Notes: generated from the sequence alone by a model not told the origin. A stretch of 64,000 bases of DNA from Streptomyces yatensis (GCF_018069625.1 NZ_CP072941.1:248001-312000); one strand, 5' to 3'. Counted from the stretch's first letter, positions 25,522 through 34,372 are shown. Numbers and translations: made by a program.

Positions 25522-26241
25522 TCAGCTGAAGTGGATGTCGCTGAGGTCCATCGAGACCATGACCTGGTCGGGGATGGGGTAGCCATGGGCGTCGCGGCGG
25601 TAGGCCCGGCGTTTGGTGGGCAGCACGATGCCGTCCGCCTCCACGTTGTCGTAGACGTACTGCGCGGCGGCGAATCCGCCCGCCACCTCGACGTGATAGT
25701 CGTGCCGGCGCAGCAGTCGGTCGGGGCCGAAGTAGAAGTCCTGGTGGGTGCTGTGGCTGGCGATCTCGGGCGGGAAGGTGGCGCGCAGTCCTGGCCAGAG
25801 TTCGTCTCCTTCCTGCCACGGCTCGATCCCGGTGACCGTGAAGCCGGGCATGATCAGCAGGAACGGCGTGGTGAGGTAGGTCCACAGCGCATAGCCGTTG
25901 AAGTAGGCGCGGTCCAGCGGGTCCCAGGGGGTCTCCAGAGTGTGGCCGCTGAAGGACGACCGCGGGTCCTCGCGTTCGGCCACCACGCGCCCGTCGAGCT
26001 TGTCGATGCTCACCCGTCCGGGGGTGAAGTCGGTCTTCTGGTCAGGGGCGCCGAAGGGGCTGACCGAGGCGTGTTCCTCGTGGAGCAGCACGGTCATCTC
26101 GCGCGGCGCGGGATCCTGCGGCAGGCCCTTCAGGGCGAACAGATGACCACCACTCACGAGGGTGGCTCGCGCCCGGGTCAGCTCACGCCAGCGGGCTTCC
26201 CCGCCGTGGGCTTCGACTGCCTCGCTGAGCAGGTCGTTCAT
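25522..26241 (-). CDS. conserved protein of unknown function, LolA-like pattern possible
   Basis: A 239-residue protein starting at the ATG at 26241, which has AGGAGG five bases upstream. I do not recognise a named family with confidence. It begins with EAVEAHGGEARWRELTRARA and ends with repeated beta-strand patterns and conserved aromatic residues (FYFGPDRLLRRHDYHVEV, AQYVYDNVEADGIVLPTKRR). This resembles the open-barrel lipid-binding proteins related to LolA/LppX, but there is no signal peptide. The same kind of protein is common in Streptomyces as a hypothetical. It could bind a hydrophobic ligand. Function unknown. Confidence 0.7.
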   Translation of the reverse strand: MNDLLSEAVEAHGGEARWRELTRARATLVSGGHLFALKGLPQDPAPREMTVLLHEEHASVSPFGAPDQKTDFTPGRVSIDKLDGRVVAEREDPRSSFSGHTLETPWDPLDRAYFNGYALWTYLTTPFLLIMPGFTVTGIEPWQEGDELWPGLRATFPPEIASHSTHQDFYFGPDRLLRRHDYHVEVAGGFAAAQYVYDNVEADGIVLPTKRRAYRRDAHGYPIPDQVMVSMDLSDIHFS

Positions 26242-26568
26242 GGAGGCCTCCTGAAGTGCGGGCCGCGGGGCACCCGCGGACTCAAAGCTGAACGCCGATC
26301 CGCCTTCATTGCACACCATCCAACACCCACAAAGTTGACCAAAGCCTTGTAAAACAGTCACCTCATGTCGGTCGGGTCGACACCCGCTCGCCGTCGCGGA
26401 GGATCACCTCCGGGCGATGGGTGGGTCCGGCGTCAGTCCTCCGCCCCTCACGCGTTGGGCTCAGCAAGCCGCGGCCGAGCGGCCCTCGCGGCGGGTAGCG
26501 CCGGGACCGGCGCCTGCCGGTCGAGCGCCCGGTCGGCGGCTATCGCCGGGCGTCCCCCTGGCGAAGCA
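26242..26568. other. intergenic region without a supported gene
   Basis: This 327-base stretch lies between the unknown protein's start and the MarR stop. The first 120 bases are relatively AT-rich and likely hold the promoter of the minus-strand gene at 25522-26241. I see no RNA gene, repeat or other frame with recognisable content. Confidence 0.4.
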
Positions 26569-27150
26569 TCAGGCGAGCCCGTTCCCGGCGACGCGCAGCA
26601 GGAGCGTGTGCAGCGTCTTCCGCTCGGCGGGGGCCAGCGGGGTGAGCAGTTCGTCGGTCACCTCCTGACCCGCCTGATCGGTGTCCCGGAGGAACGCGCG
26701 GCCGTCCTCGGTCAGGACGACGATGCGGCTGCGGCGGTCGTCGGGGGCTGGGCGGCGCTCGGCGAAGCCGAGTTTCTCCAGGTCGTCCACCAGGCCGACG
26801 ATCGCGCTCGGGTCGTAGCCGAGTTGCGCGCTGAGTTCGCGCTGCAACGCGCCCTCACACGTGGCGAGGAATCGCAGCACGGCGTAGTGCCGCAGCCGCA
26901 GACCCGACTCCTGGAGGAAGGTGTTGAACAGCTGACCGGAGCGCAGACCCAGGCGGTAGAGCAGATAGCCGGTGTCCGCGTGGAGCGCCCGCATCCACGG
27001 TTCGTCCGCGTCGATGGGGTGGGGGTCGTCGGTGTGCGGGCGGGTGATGGCGGGCTCCCTGGTCTCGGCCCCGGGGCGTTGGTCTCGGCTCCCCGGAGGC
27101 GTTGGTCTCGTGTGCAGAGTCCAGCATGACGCACCCGAGGTAAACAACAA
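26569..27150 (-). CDS. MarR-family repressor (CouR-like context), start uncertain
   Basis: A MarR winged-helix regulator, conserved from DADEPWMRALHADTGYLLYR to the C-terminal helix. The recognition region reads ELSAQLGYDPSAIVGLVDDL and the wing contains ERRPAPDDRRSR. It is divergent from an SDR-amidohydrolase-ligase-MaoC operon, as CouR is in Rhodococcus, where a hydroxycinnamoyl-CoA relieves repression. The start is odd. The only in-frame candidate is a TTG at 27150 touching the operator. The nearest ATG (27127) is in another frame, and an AGGGAG site nearby is followed by ATC. Three copies of a GAGACCAACGCC-like repeat of unequal length in this region may have shifted the frame. Confidence 0.8.
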   Translation of the reverse strand: MLFTSGASCWTLHTRPTPPGSRDQRPGAETREPAITRPHTDDPHPIDADEPWMRALHADTGYLLYRLGLRSGQLFNTFLQESGLRLRHYAVLRFLATCEGALQRELSAQLGYDPSAIVGLVDDLEKLGFAERRPAPDDRRSRIVVLTEDGRAFLRDTDQAGQEVTDELLTPLAPAERKTLHTLLLRVAGNGLA

Positions 27151-27151
27151 C

Positions 27152-27165
27152 TGTTGACGTCAACA
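27152..27165. promoter_or_regulatory. 14-base palindrome in the MarR/SDR divergent promoter
   Basis: A perfect palindrome, TGTTGACGTCAACA, lies in an AT-rich island of about 40 bases between the MarR gene and the catabolic operon. Its size and position are those of a MarR operator controlling both directions. Confidence 0.65.
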
Positions 27166-27240
27166 ATAATTGTGCTTAGCTTCGATCTCGATGCCACAGC
27201 CCGCGCCCGACCGGCGCACCCCGTGCGAAGGGACTCGCTC

Positions 27241-28158
27241 GTGCCCACCATCGATCTGACCGGCAAGGCCGCCGTCGTCACCGGCAGCGGCCGGGGCCTC
27301 GGCCTCGCCTATGCACACGCCCTCGCCGCCCACGGCGCGTCCGTGGTCGTCAACGACATCGACGAGGACGCGGCCGAACAGGCCGTCAAGTCCATCACCG
27401 AGGCCGGGGGCACCGCCGTGGCCGAGGTGGTCCCCGTCGGTGGCGCCGAGGCGGCCGACCGCCTCGTCAGCCGTGCCGTCCAGGAATTCGGCCGACTCGA
27501 CGTCCTGGTCACCAACGCGGGCATCCTGCGCGACAAGGTGCTGTGGAAGATGACCGACGAGGACTTCGACGCGGTCATCACCACCCATCTGAGGGCCACC
27601 TTCACCTGCGCCCGCGCCGCCGCAGTGCGCATGCGCGAGCAGGGCGACGGCGGCACGCTCGTCCTCGTCGGCTCCCCGGCCGGGCAGCGCGGCAACTTCG
27701 GCCAGACCAACTACTCCGCCGCCAAGGCCGGTATCGCCGCCATGGCCCGCACCTGGTCCATGGAACTGTCCCGCGCGAGCATCACCGTCAACGCGATCGT
27801 GCCGGTCGCCGCCACCGCGATGACCGAGACCATGCCCGCCCTCGCCCCGTATGTGGAGGCCCTCAGGAACGGTGAGCCGCTGCCGGACTTCCTGCGCAAG
27901 GGGGAGGGATTCGGCACGCCGGAGGACTGCGCCGCCCTCGTCCCCTTCCTGGCCTCCGACGCCGCCCGCGGCATCACCGGCCAGTGCATCGGCATCGGCG
28001 GCGACAAGGTGGCGCTCTGGTCGCATCCGCAGGAGCTCCGGGCCGCCTACGCCGACGGCGGCTGGACCTCCGGCGCCCTGGCCGACGCCTGGCACACGTC
28101 GGTCGGCGCCGAGCCGCAGACGGTGGGTATCCCCGCGCCGAGGATTCCGGAGGCGTGA
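27241..28158 (+). CDS. SDR-family 3-hydroxyacyl-CoA dehydrogenase (CouM-like)
   Basis: A 305-residue short-chain dehydrogenase. The cofactor loop is TGSGRGLG (from residue 14), and the catalytic triad is visible as Ser145, Tyr158 and Lys162 (NYSAAK). The long C-terminal extension and the GKAAVVTGSGRGLG start resemble the dehydrogenase domain of peroxisomal multifunctional enzyme type 2. The GTG at 27241 has AAGGG eight bases upstream. In the rhodococcal cou pathway CouM oxidises the beta-hydroxyacyl-CoA made by the hydratase. It overlaps the next gene by TGATG, indicating tight coupling. Confidence 0.87.
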   Translation: MPTIDLTGKAAVVTGSGRGLGLAYAHALAAHGASVVVNDIDEDAAEQAVKSITEAGGTAVAEVVPVGGAEAADRLVSRAVQEFGRLDVLVTNAGILRDKVLWKMTDEDFDAVITTHLRATFTCARAAAVRMREQGDGGTLVLVGSPAGQRGNFGQTNYSAAKAGIAAMARTWSMELSRASITVNAIVPVAATAMTETMPALAPYVEALRNGEPLPDFLRKGEGFGTPEDCAALVPFLASDAARGITGQCIGIGGDKVALWSHPQELRAAYADGGWTSGALADAWHTSVGAEPQTVGIPAPRIPEA

Positions 28159-29033
28159 TGGACCTCCAGGATCTCGTCGCCATCGACGTCCACACCCACG
28201 CGGAGGTGTCCTCCACGGGCCACTCCTCCCTGGACGACGACCTGCACACCGCCTCCTCCGCCTACTTCAAGGTCGAGGGCAACCGGAAGCCCACGCTCGA
28301 GGAGACGGCCGCCTACTACCGCGAGCGGCGGATGGCCGCCGTCATCTTCACGGTGGACGCCGAGTCCGCGACCGGCACCGAGCCCGTCCCGAACGAGGAG
28401 GTCGCCGAGGCCGCCGCCGCCAACGCCGACGTCCTCATCCCCTTCGCCTCCATCGACCCCTTCCGGGGCAAGGCGGGCGTGAAGCAGGCCCGGCGGCTGG
28501 TCGAGGAGTACGGCGTGAAGGGCTTCAAGTTCCACCCCAGCGTCCAGGGCTTCTTCCCCGACGACCGCTCGGTGGCGTACGGCCTGTACGAGGTGATCGA
28601 GGAGACCGGCACCATCGCACTCTTCCACACCGGCCAGACCGGCATCGGCGCCGGTGTTCCCGGCGGGGGCGGCATCCGCCTGAAGTACTCCAACCCGCTC
28701 CATGTGGACGATGTGGCCGCCGACTTCCCGCAGCTGAAGATCATCCTGGCGCACCCGTCGTTCCCCTGGCAGGACGAGGCCCTGGCGGTGGCGACCCACA
28801 AGCCCGGCGTGCACATCGACCTGTCCGGCTGGTCCCCGAAGTACTTCCCGCCGCAGCTCGTGCAGTACGCCAACACGCTGCTGCAGGACAAGGTGCTGTT
28901 CGGTTCGGACTTCCCGGTGCTCACCCCTGACCGATGGCTGGCCGACTTCGAGAAGCTCTCCCTCAAGGACGCGGTCAAGCCGAAGATCCTCAAGGAGAAC
29001 GCGGCCCGCCTGCTCGGGCTGACGCAACCGTGA
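28158..29033 (+). CDS. metal-dependent amidohydrolase (CouO-like beta-ketoacyl-CoA hydrolase candidate)
   Basis: A 291-residue amidohydrolase-2 (ACMSD-like TIM-barrel) enzyme. The metal ligands are visible as the N-terminal DVHTH, a mid-sequence FKFHPSVQGF region, LFHTG, AHPSFPW and the late catalytic Asp in LFGSDFPVL. Proteins of this group decarboxylate or hydrolyse carboxylic substrates. In Rhodococcus jostii the homologous position in the cou cluster is taken by CouO, which hydrolyses 4-hydroxyphenyl-beta-ketoacyl-CoA without a thiolase. The ATG overlaps the SDR stop, and the CoA ligase follows ten bases later. The reaction is inferred from gene content. Confidence 0.83.
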   Translation: MDLQDLVAIDVHTHAEVSSTGHSSLDDDLHTASSAYFKVEGNRKPTLEETAAYYRERRMAAVIFTVDAESATGTEPVPNEEVAEAAAANADVLIPFASIDPFRGKAGVKQARRLVEEYGVKGFKFHPSVQGFFPDDRSVAYGLYEVIEETGTIALFHTGQTGIGAGVPGGGGIRLKYSNPLHVDDVAADFPQLKIILAHPSFPWQDEALAVATHKPGVHIDLSGWSPKYFPPQLVQYANTLLQDKVLFGSDFPVLTPDRWLADFEKLSLKDAVKPKILKENAARLLGLTQP

Positions 29034-29043
29034 GAGGTGTCAG

Positions 29044-30570
29044 ATGCGCAACGAGGGACTGGGGTCGTGGCCCGCACGCCGGGCCCGTAAAACCCCGCAC
29101 CGCACGGCCCTGATCCACGGCGAACGGTCGACCGACTACCGCACCCTGCACATACGCACCACCCGCCTCGCCCACGCCCTGCGCGCCCAGGGCATCCGAC
29201 GCGGCGACCGCATCGCCCACCTCGGCCCCAACCACCCCGCCTATCTGGAGACCCTGTTCGCCACCGGCCTCCTCGGCGCCGTCTTCGTCCCCCTCAACAC
29301 CCGCCTGTCCGGACCCGAGATCGCCTACCAGCTCACCGACTCCGGCGCCAAGGCCCTCATCCACGGCCCCGCACACACCGCGCTCGTCTCCGGACTGCCG
29401 GCCGGCACCGGGGTACGGATCTGCCTCGAGATCGGCGGCGCATACGAACAGGCCCTGGCGGCCGCGTCTGCCGAGCCGATCGACGAGCCGGTCACCCCCG
29501 ACGACACCTGCCTCATCATGTACACCTCGGGGACGACCGGCCGCCCCAAGGGCGCGATGCTCACCCACGCCAACATCACCTGGAACGCCGTCAACGTCCT
29601 GGTCGACCACGACCTGTTCGCCGACGAACGCGCCCTGGTATCCGCCCCGTTGTTCCACACCGCCGGGCTGAACATGATCACCTTGCCGGTGCTGCTGAAG
29701 GGCGGCACCTGCGTCCTGGTGGAGGCCTTCGACCCGGGAGCGACCCTCGATCTGATCGAACGGCACCGCATCACCTTCATGTTCGGGGTGCCGACGATGT
29801 TCGACCAGGTGGCCCGGCATCCCCGCTGGGCCGACGCCGACCTGTCCTCGCTGCGCATCCTCACCTGCGGCGGATCACCGGTGCCGACCCCGCTCATCGC
29901 CTCCTACCAGCGGCGCGGGCTCACCTTCCTCCAGGGCTACGGCATGACCGAGGCCGCGCCCGGCGCGCTCTTCCTGGACGCCGAACACGCGGTGGGCAAG
30001 GCGGGCTCGGCGGGCGTACCGCACTTCTTCAGCGACGTACGGGTCGTACGGCCCGACCTCACCCCGGTCGACATCGGCGAGACCGGCGAAGTGGTGGTGC
30101 GCGGACCCCATGTGATGTCCGGCTACTGGGGGCTGCCCGAGGAGACGGAGGCCGCCTTCGCGGACGGCTGGTTCCGCAGCGGGGACGCGGCCCGGGTCGA
30201 CGAAGACGGCTACGTGTACATCGTCGACCGCATCAAGGACATGATCATCTCTGGTGGCGAGAACATCTACCCCGCCGAGATCGAGGACCTCCTCCTCACC
30301 CACCCGGGCATCGCCGAATGCGCGGTGATCGGTGTACCGGACGAGAAGTGGGGCGAGGTGCCCCGCGCGGTCGTCGTCCCGGCAGCGGGCACCGAACTCG
30401 ATCCGGAGCAGGTGCTGGCATCACTGTCCGGGCACCTCGCCAAGTACAAGATCCCCAAGTCCGTGGTGGTCGCGGACGAACTTCCGCGCACCGCCTCCGG
30501 GAAGCTCCTCAAGTCCCGGGTACGCCACCGCTACGGCACCCCAAACCCTCAACAGAAAGCCGACTCATGA
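29044..30570 (+). CDS. AMP-forming acyl-CoA ligase (CouL-like)
   Basis: A 508-residue adenylate-forming CoA ligase. The AMP-binding P-loop is MYTSGTTGRPKG, followed by GYGMTEAAPG, the hinge YIVDRIKDMIISGGENIYP and the catalytic Lys in RTASGKLLK. The C-terminal acyl-adenylate domain is complete. In this setting it would activate a hydroxycinnamic or related aryl-propenoic acid to its CoA ester, the first pathway step. It is cotranscribed with the amidohydrolase upstream and overlaps the MaoC gene by ATGA. Confidence 0.88.
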   Translation: MRNEGLGSWPARRARKTPHRTALIHGERSTDYRTLHIRTTRLAHALRAQGIRRGDRIAHLGPNHPAYLETLFATGLLGAVFVPLNTRLSGPEIAYQLTDSGAKALIHGPAHTALVSGLPAGTGVRICLEIGGAYEQALAAASAEPIDEPVTPDDTCLIMYTSGTTGRPKGAMLTHANITWNAVNVLVDHDLFADERALVSAPLFHTAGLNMITLPVLLKGGTCVLVEAFDPGATLDLIERHRITFMFGVPTMFDQVARHPRWADADLSSLRILTCGGSPVPTPLIASYQRRGLTFLQGYGMTEAAPGALFLDAEHAVGKAGSAGVPHFFSDVRVVRPDLTPVDIGETGEVVVRGPHVMSGYWGLPEETEAAFADGWFRSGDAARVDEDGYVYIVDRIKDMIISGGENIYPAEIEDLLLTHPGIAECAVIGVPDEKWGEVPRAVVVPAAGTELDPEQVLASLSGHLAKYKIPKSVVVADELPRTASGKLLKSRVRHRYGTPNPQQKADS

Positions 30571-31022
30571 GCATCACCGTCAACGGCCTGGACGAACTGA
30601 GGAAGCTCGCCGGCAGCGACCTCGGCACCAGCGAGTGGATCGAGGTCGCGCAGGACCGCATCGACACCTTCGCCGACGCCACCGGCGATCACCAGTGGAT
30701 CCACACCGACCCGGAGCGAGCGGCCCAGGGCCCCTTCGGCGCGCCGATCGCACACGGCTACCTCACGCTGTCCCTGTTCATCCCCCTCTTCACCGAGCTG
30801 CTGGACGTGCGGGGGGTGACCACCAAGGTCAACTACGGTCTGAACAAGGTGCGTTTCCCCGCACCGGTGCGGGCCGGATCCCGCCTGCGGCTCGCCGCCC
30901 GGCTCACCTCGGTCGAGGACGTACCCGGCGGCGTCCAGATCACCGTCGACGGCACGATCGAGGTGGACGGCGGCACGAAGCCCGCGGCCGTGGTGCAGAG
31001 TCTGTCCCGCTTCTACGTCTGA
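30567..31022 (+). CDS. MaoC-like enoyl-CoA hydratase (CouT-role candidate)
   Basis: A 151-residue hot-dog-fold hydratase. The hydratase-2 motif is clear: an Asp in ATGDHQWIHTD followed by FGAPIAHGYLTLSL with the catalytic His. It would add water across the enoyl-CoA double bond, giving the beta-hydroxyacyl-CoA that the SDR at 27241-28158 oxidises. The start ATG overlaps the ligase stop by four bases. It is the last gene of the four-gene operon and is convergent with the response regulator. Confidence 0.87.
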   Translation: MSITVNGLDELRKLAGSDLGTSEWIEVAQDRIDTFADATGDHQWIHTDPERAAQGPFGAPIAHGYLTLSLFIPLFTELLDVRGVTTKVNYGLNKVRFPAPVRAGSRLRLAARLTSVEDVPGGVQITVDGTIEVDGGTKPAAVVQSLSRFYV

Positions 31023-31070
31023 GTCGAGGCAGCGCACGTCGGGCGCCGCGGCCACGATCCGCCCGCCCGG

Positions 31071-31725
31071 TCAGGACCGCGGGTGAGCGTCGTGGGTGAG
31101 GAGTGCGAGCTGGACGCGGTTGTCCAGGTCCAGTTTGGCCAGGGGCGCTGGAGAGGTGGGCCTTGACCGTGCCGAGGGACAGGTGCAGGCGGGCGCCGAT
31201 GTCGGTGTTGGACAATCCCTCGGCCACCGCCTCGGCCACCTCGCGCTCCCGTTCGGTGAGCAACGCCAGCCGCTGCCGGGCGTGTTCGCCCCGGTCGTCC
31301 GGTCCGGCAGCCGCGTGCTCGATCAGAGCGCGCGCGGCGGAGGGCGACAGTGCGGGCTCGCCGCGAGCGGCCCGGCGTACCGCGGCGACGATGTCCTCGG
31401 GCGCCGTGTGTTTGGCGAGGAACCCGGCGGCGCCCGCGCGCATCGCCTCCAGGACCAGACGGTGCTCGTCGAAGGTGGTCAGCACGATCACCTGCGGGGC
31501 CTCTCTGCCGTCGCGGGTGAGTGCGCGGGTGGCCGCGAGGCCGTCCATGACGGGCATCCGGATGTCCATGAGGATCACGTCGGGCTCGTGTTCGCCGACG
31601 GCGGCGGCCGCCTGGGCACCGTCGGCAGCCTCCGCCACGACCTCGATGCCGTCCGCCCCGCGCAGCATCATCTTCAGCCCGGTCCGTACCAGGGGGTCGT
31701 CGTCGGCCAGCAGCACTCGGATCAT
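31071..31725 (-). pseudogene. NarL/LuxR-type response regulator, frameshifted in the helix-turn-helix
   Basis: The receiver domain is intact (acidic DDD at residues 8-10, phosphorylated Asp54 in ILMDIRMP, Thr83-Thr84, Lys105 in FLAKH). The LuxR helix-turn-helix runs to LGTVKAHLSSA. One extra base in the G-run at 31142-31145 then shifts the frame. In the other frame the expected ending continues (LAKLDLDNRVQLALLTHDA) to a stop at 31071. As written, the protein has a scrambled tail and the last DNA-binding helix is lost. The cognate kinase gene is intact four bases upstream. It is either a recent mutation or a homopolymer error. Confidence 0.82.
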
Positions 31726-31729
31726 GGCG

Positions 31730-32938
31730 TCACCTCGCGGACCACGGTAGCCGGGCGCACAGTGTGAAGGTGCCGTCGGCAGCCCTGTGGTCGAGGGTGC
31801 CGCCGTCGAGGCGGACGCGTTCGGCGAGCCCGGTCAGACCGGTGCCGGTGCCCGGGATCGCCTCGTCGGTGCGGGGAGATGCGGGCAGCTCATTGCGGAC
31901 CTCCACGGTGAGCCCGCGGCCCGGACCTCCGGCCAGGCACACGCTGACCGGTGCGCCGGGCGCGTGCTTGCGGGCATTGGTCAGGCCCTCCTGGGCTACG
32001 CGGTAGACGGTGCGGTGCAGTTGCCACCGCAGCTCGTGGACGGCGTCCGCGGCCAGTTCGGGGCGGAAGTCCACCGGCTGGCCGGTGGCGCGGGCATCCG
32101 CGACGAGAGAGTCGATGTCCTCGATCCGTGGCAGCAGCGACACCGGCTCGCCACCGTCCTCCGCCCGCAGCAGGTGCAACACCTCCTGCAGCTCCTCCAC
32201 CGCTTCGTGCGCGCTCCCCCGGATCACCTCGGCGCTCTCGGCGACCTCGGCGCCGTCGAGTGCGGGTCCGGCACCGGCTTGTGCCTGCCGGGTGCGGTAG
32301 GCCAGCGCGCCCGCGTGCACGGAGAGCAGGGAGATGCGGTGCGCCAGCACATCGTGCATCTCACGCGCGATGGCCTGGCGTTCGCCGCGGCGGGCGTCGG
32401 CGAGCCGGCGCTCGTGTTCGGCCCGGGCCCGCTCGGCGTCCATCCGCAGCCGCTGGAGGAGCAGCCGCCGGGAACGCAGGGCGTGGCCCCAGGCGAAGGT
32501 GGTCAGGAGGTAGGCCAGGCAGAACGCGGCATCGATGACCAGGTTCGTACCCCGCCCGTACAGCAGCAGGCCGGAGGGCACCATGCACACCACGTACGCA
32601 CCGAGCGTCAGCAGTGCCCGCCGCCAGCGGAAGCGAAGCGCGAAGTTGGTGACGATCACCGCGCCGGCGGGCAGCGCGCTGGTCGCCAGCGCCACCGTCG
32701 GCAGCCCGACCAGGGCCACGGCGAGCGGGAAACGGCGCCGCCACCACAGCGCGAGGCAGGCCACGAGCCCCAGCAGCGGGTCCAGTTCGGCCACCCGGCC
32801 CGACAGCTCGCCCTGTTCCTCCACCACGCCGAGGACGACCAGGCCGAGGAAGACGGCCGCGCAGAAGAGCACCGCGTCCACCGCCCAGTCGCGCCAGGTG
32901 CGCCCGGCCGGGAGGTCGGGGTCGGGGCCGTTGGTCAT
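31730..32938 (-). CDS. HisKA_3-type sensor histidine kinase
   Basis: A 402-residue kinase of the NarL-partner type. The N-terminal third has several hydrophobic segments (residues about 20-160) with almost no extracellular loop, so sensing is probably within the membrane. The phosphoacceptor is in AIAREMHDVLAHRISLLSV, typical of HisKA_3. The ATPase domain has YRVAQEGLTNARKHAP (N-box) and the GTGTGLTGLAERV G-box. The start is the ATG at 32938. The gene is followed four bases later by its frameshifted regulator. The signal is unknown. Confidence 0.9.
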   Translation of the reverse strand: MTNGPDPDLPAGRTWRDWAVDAVLFCAAVFLGLVVLGVVEEQGELSGRVAELDPLLGLVACLALWWRRRFPLAVALVGLPTVALATSALPAGAVIVTNFALRFRWRRALLTLGAYVVCMVPSGLLLYGRGTNLVIDAAFCLAYLLTTFAWGHALRSRRLLLQRLRMDAERARAEHERRLADARRGERQAIAREMHDVLAHRISLLSVHAGALAYRTRQAQAGAGPALDGAEVAESAEVIRGSAHEAVEELQEVLHLLRAEDGGEPVSLLPRIEDIDSLVADARATGQPVDFRPELAADAVHELRWQLHRTVYRVAQEGLTNARKHAPGAPVSVCLAGGPGRGLTVEVRNELPASPRTDEAIPGTGTGLTGLAERVRLDGGTLDHRAADGTFTLCARLPWSAR

Positions 32939-33202
32939 AGGGGTGAGGGTATGCGGACCGCCGAGGGCGGCACATCGGCCGACCGGCCAGACCCCCTTGG
33001 CCACTTGGCACAGGCAGGTGGCGCCGACCGTCGCTTCGGCGCCGGGGCCGTGGTCCGATACGGCTTCTCGGGTCGTTCGTTCGGCAACGGCGGCAGGTCC
33101 TTCGTCCTAACGCCCTCTCCCGCTTTGCAGACCATCGGCGAATGGTCCGACTCCGGTGGCCCCCGCAGGCTGCTGCCATCGGATGAGACGGGAGAGAACG
33201 AG

Positions 33203-34372
33203 ATGGGTGCAGCCCAGGTAAACAGGGCACGGTTTCTGCGGCTCGCGGGAGCCGTCGCAGTCGGTGCGGCGCTTCCCGCGGGATACGCCGCCGCGTCGGA
33301 GTGGCAGAACGGAACACACGCCTCGCCCGATCGGAAGCGGGCGGGGGACGCTAGGCCGGGCGGGGTGCGCTATCGCGGGGTCGTCTACGAGGTAGGGCAG
33401 GGCGAGACCCCGGCGACGGGATGGAGCGCGGCGCGTACCCGGGCCGATCTGCGGTCGATCCGCCGCGAGCTGCACGCCGACACGGTGAAAATCACCGGCG
33501 ATGGCGTCGAACGCCTCACCCGCACCGCGGGAGAGGCGGCCGAGAACGGTCTGCACGTCTGGCTGGAGCCGACCCTGGGGGACGTGCCCGCCGACGACAT
33601 CCTCGACCACCTCGCGGAGACCGGACGGTTCGCGGAACGACTGCGCCGGCAGGGCGTGCGGACGCATCTGAACGTCGGCTGTGAGTTCATGCTGTTCGTG
33701 CCCGGAATCGTGCCCGGCGCCACCGCGACCGAACGGATCGACAACCTGGTCAAGGGCAACTACGACCCGGTGAAAACGGCCCAGCGCCTGCGCCGCTTCA
33801 CCGCACGGGCCGCCGCCGTCGGCCGCTCGGTCTTCCGCGGCCCCCTGTCGTATGGCGCCGCGCAGGACGAAGACGTGGACTGGGACCTGTTCGACCTGGT
33901 GTGCATCGACTACTACGGCTGGTACCCGGACCCCTCCGGGCACGTCCGGGAGCTACGCACGTATCAACGCCACGGCAAGCCGCTCGCGATCACCGAGTTC
34001 GGCTCCTGCACCTTCAAGGGCGCACCGCGCCTGGGCGGCATGGCCTGGGACGTCGTCGATTACTCCACGACGCCACCGCGGGTGAAGAAGGGACTGGTGC
34101 GCAGCGAGCACGAACAGGCCGCCTACCTCACCGACGTGTTCGGCGTATTCGAGTCGATGAACCTCTACGCGGCCATGGCCTATACCTTCCTCACGCCCGA
34201 CGCACCGCACCGCCGCGAGCAGCGACTCGACCTGGACATGGCCGGCTACAGCCTGGCGAAAGTGATCAGGGACCGCCCGGCGGATCCGAACTCTCCCTGG
34301 CACTGGGAGCCCAAGGAATCATTCGCGGCCCTGGCCGACGCGTACGCCCGCCACCCAGCAGGGCGTGGCTGA
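33203..34372 (+). CDS. exported TIM-barrel glycoside-hydrolase-like protein
   Basis: A 389-residue protein with an N-terminal export signal (NRARFLRLAGAVAVGAALP). This has one twin-arginine-like element and a hydrophobic core, so Sec or Tat export is possible. The rest resembles Streptomyces proteins often labelled abortive infection protein, but the sequence pattern is that of a TIM-barrel glycosidase. It has FDLVCIDYYGWYPD, then AITEFGSCTFKGA with a candidate catalytic glutamate on strand 7, and AMAYTFLTPDAPH near the end. No phage-defence feature is evident to me. The ATG at 33203 has a GGGAGAG site. The substrate is unknown. Confidence 0.72.
   Translation: MGAAQVNRARFLRLAGAVAVGAALPAGYAAASEWQNGTHASPDRKRAGDARPGGVRYRGVVYEVGQGETPATGWSAARTRADLRSIRRELHADTVKITGDGVERLTRTAGEAAENGLHVWLEPTLGDVPADDILDHLAETGRFAERLRRQGVRTHLNVGCEFMLFVPGIVPGATATERIDNLVKGNYDPVKTAQRLRRFTARAAAVGRSVFRGPLSYGAAQDEDVDWDLFDLVCIDYYGWYPDPSGHVRELRTYQRHGKPLAITEFGSCTFKGAPRLGGMAWDVVDYSTTPPRVKKGLVRSEHEQAAYLTDVFGVFESMNLYAAMAYTFLTPDAPHRREQRLDLDMAGYSLAKVIRDRPADPNSPWHWEPKESFAALADAYARHPAGRG

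Noticed and set aside
33203..34372. Phage-defence (abortive infection) role for the exported protein
   Set aside because: A signal peptide and a glycosidase-like pattern argue against an intracellular defence protein, and no defence genes are adjacent.
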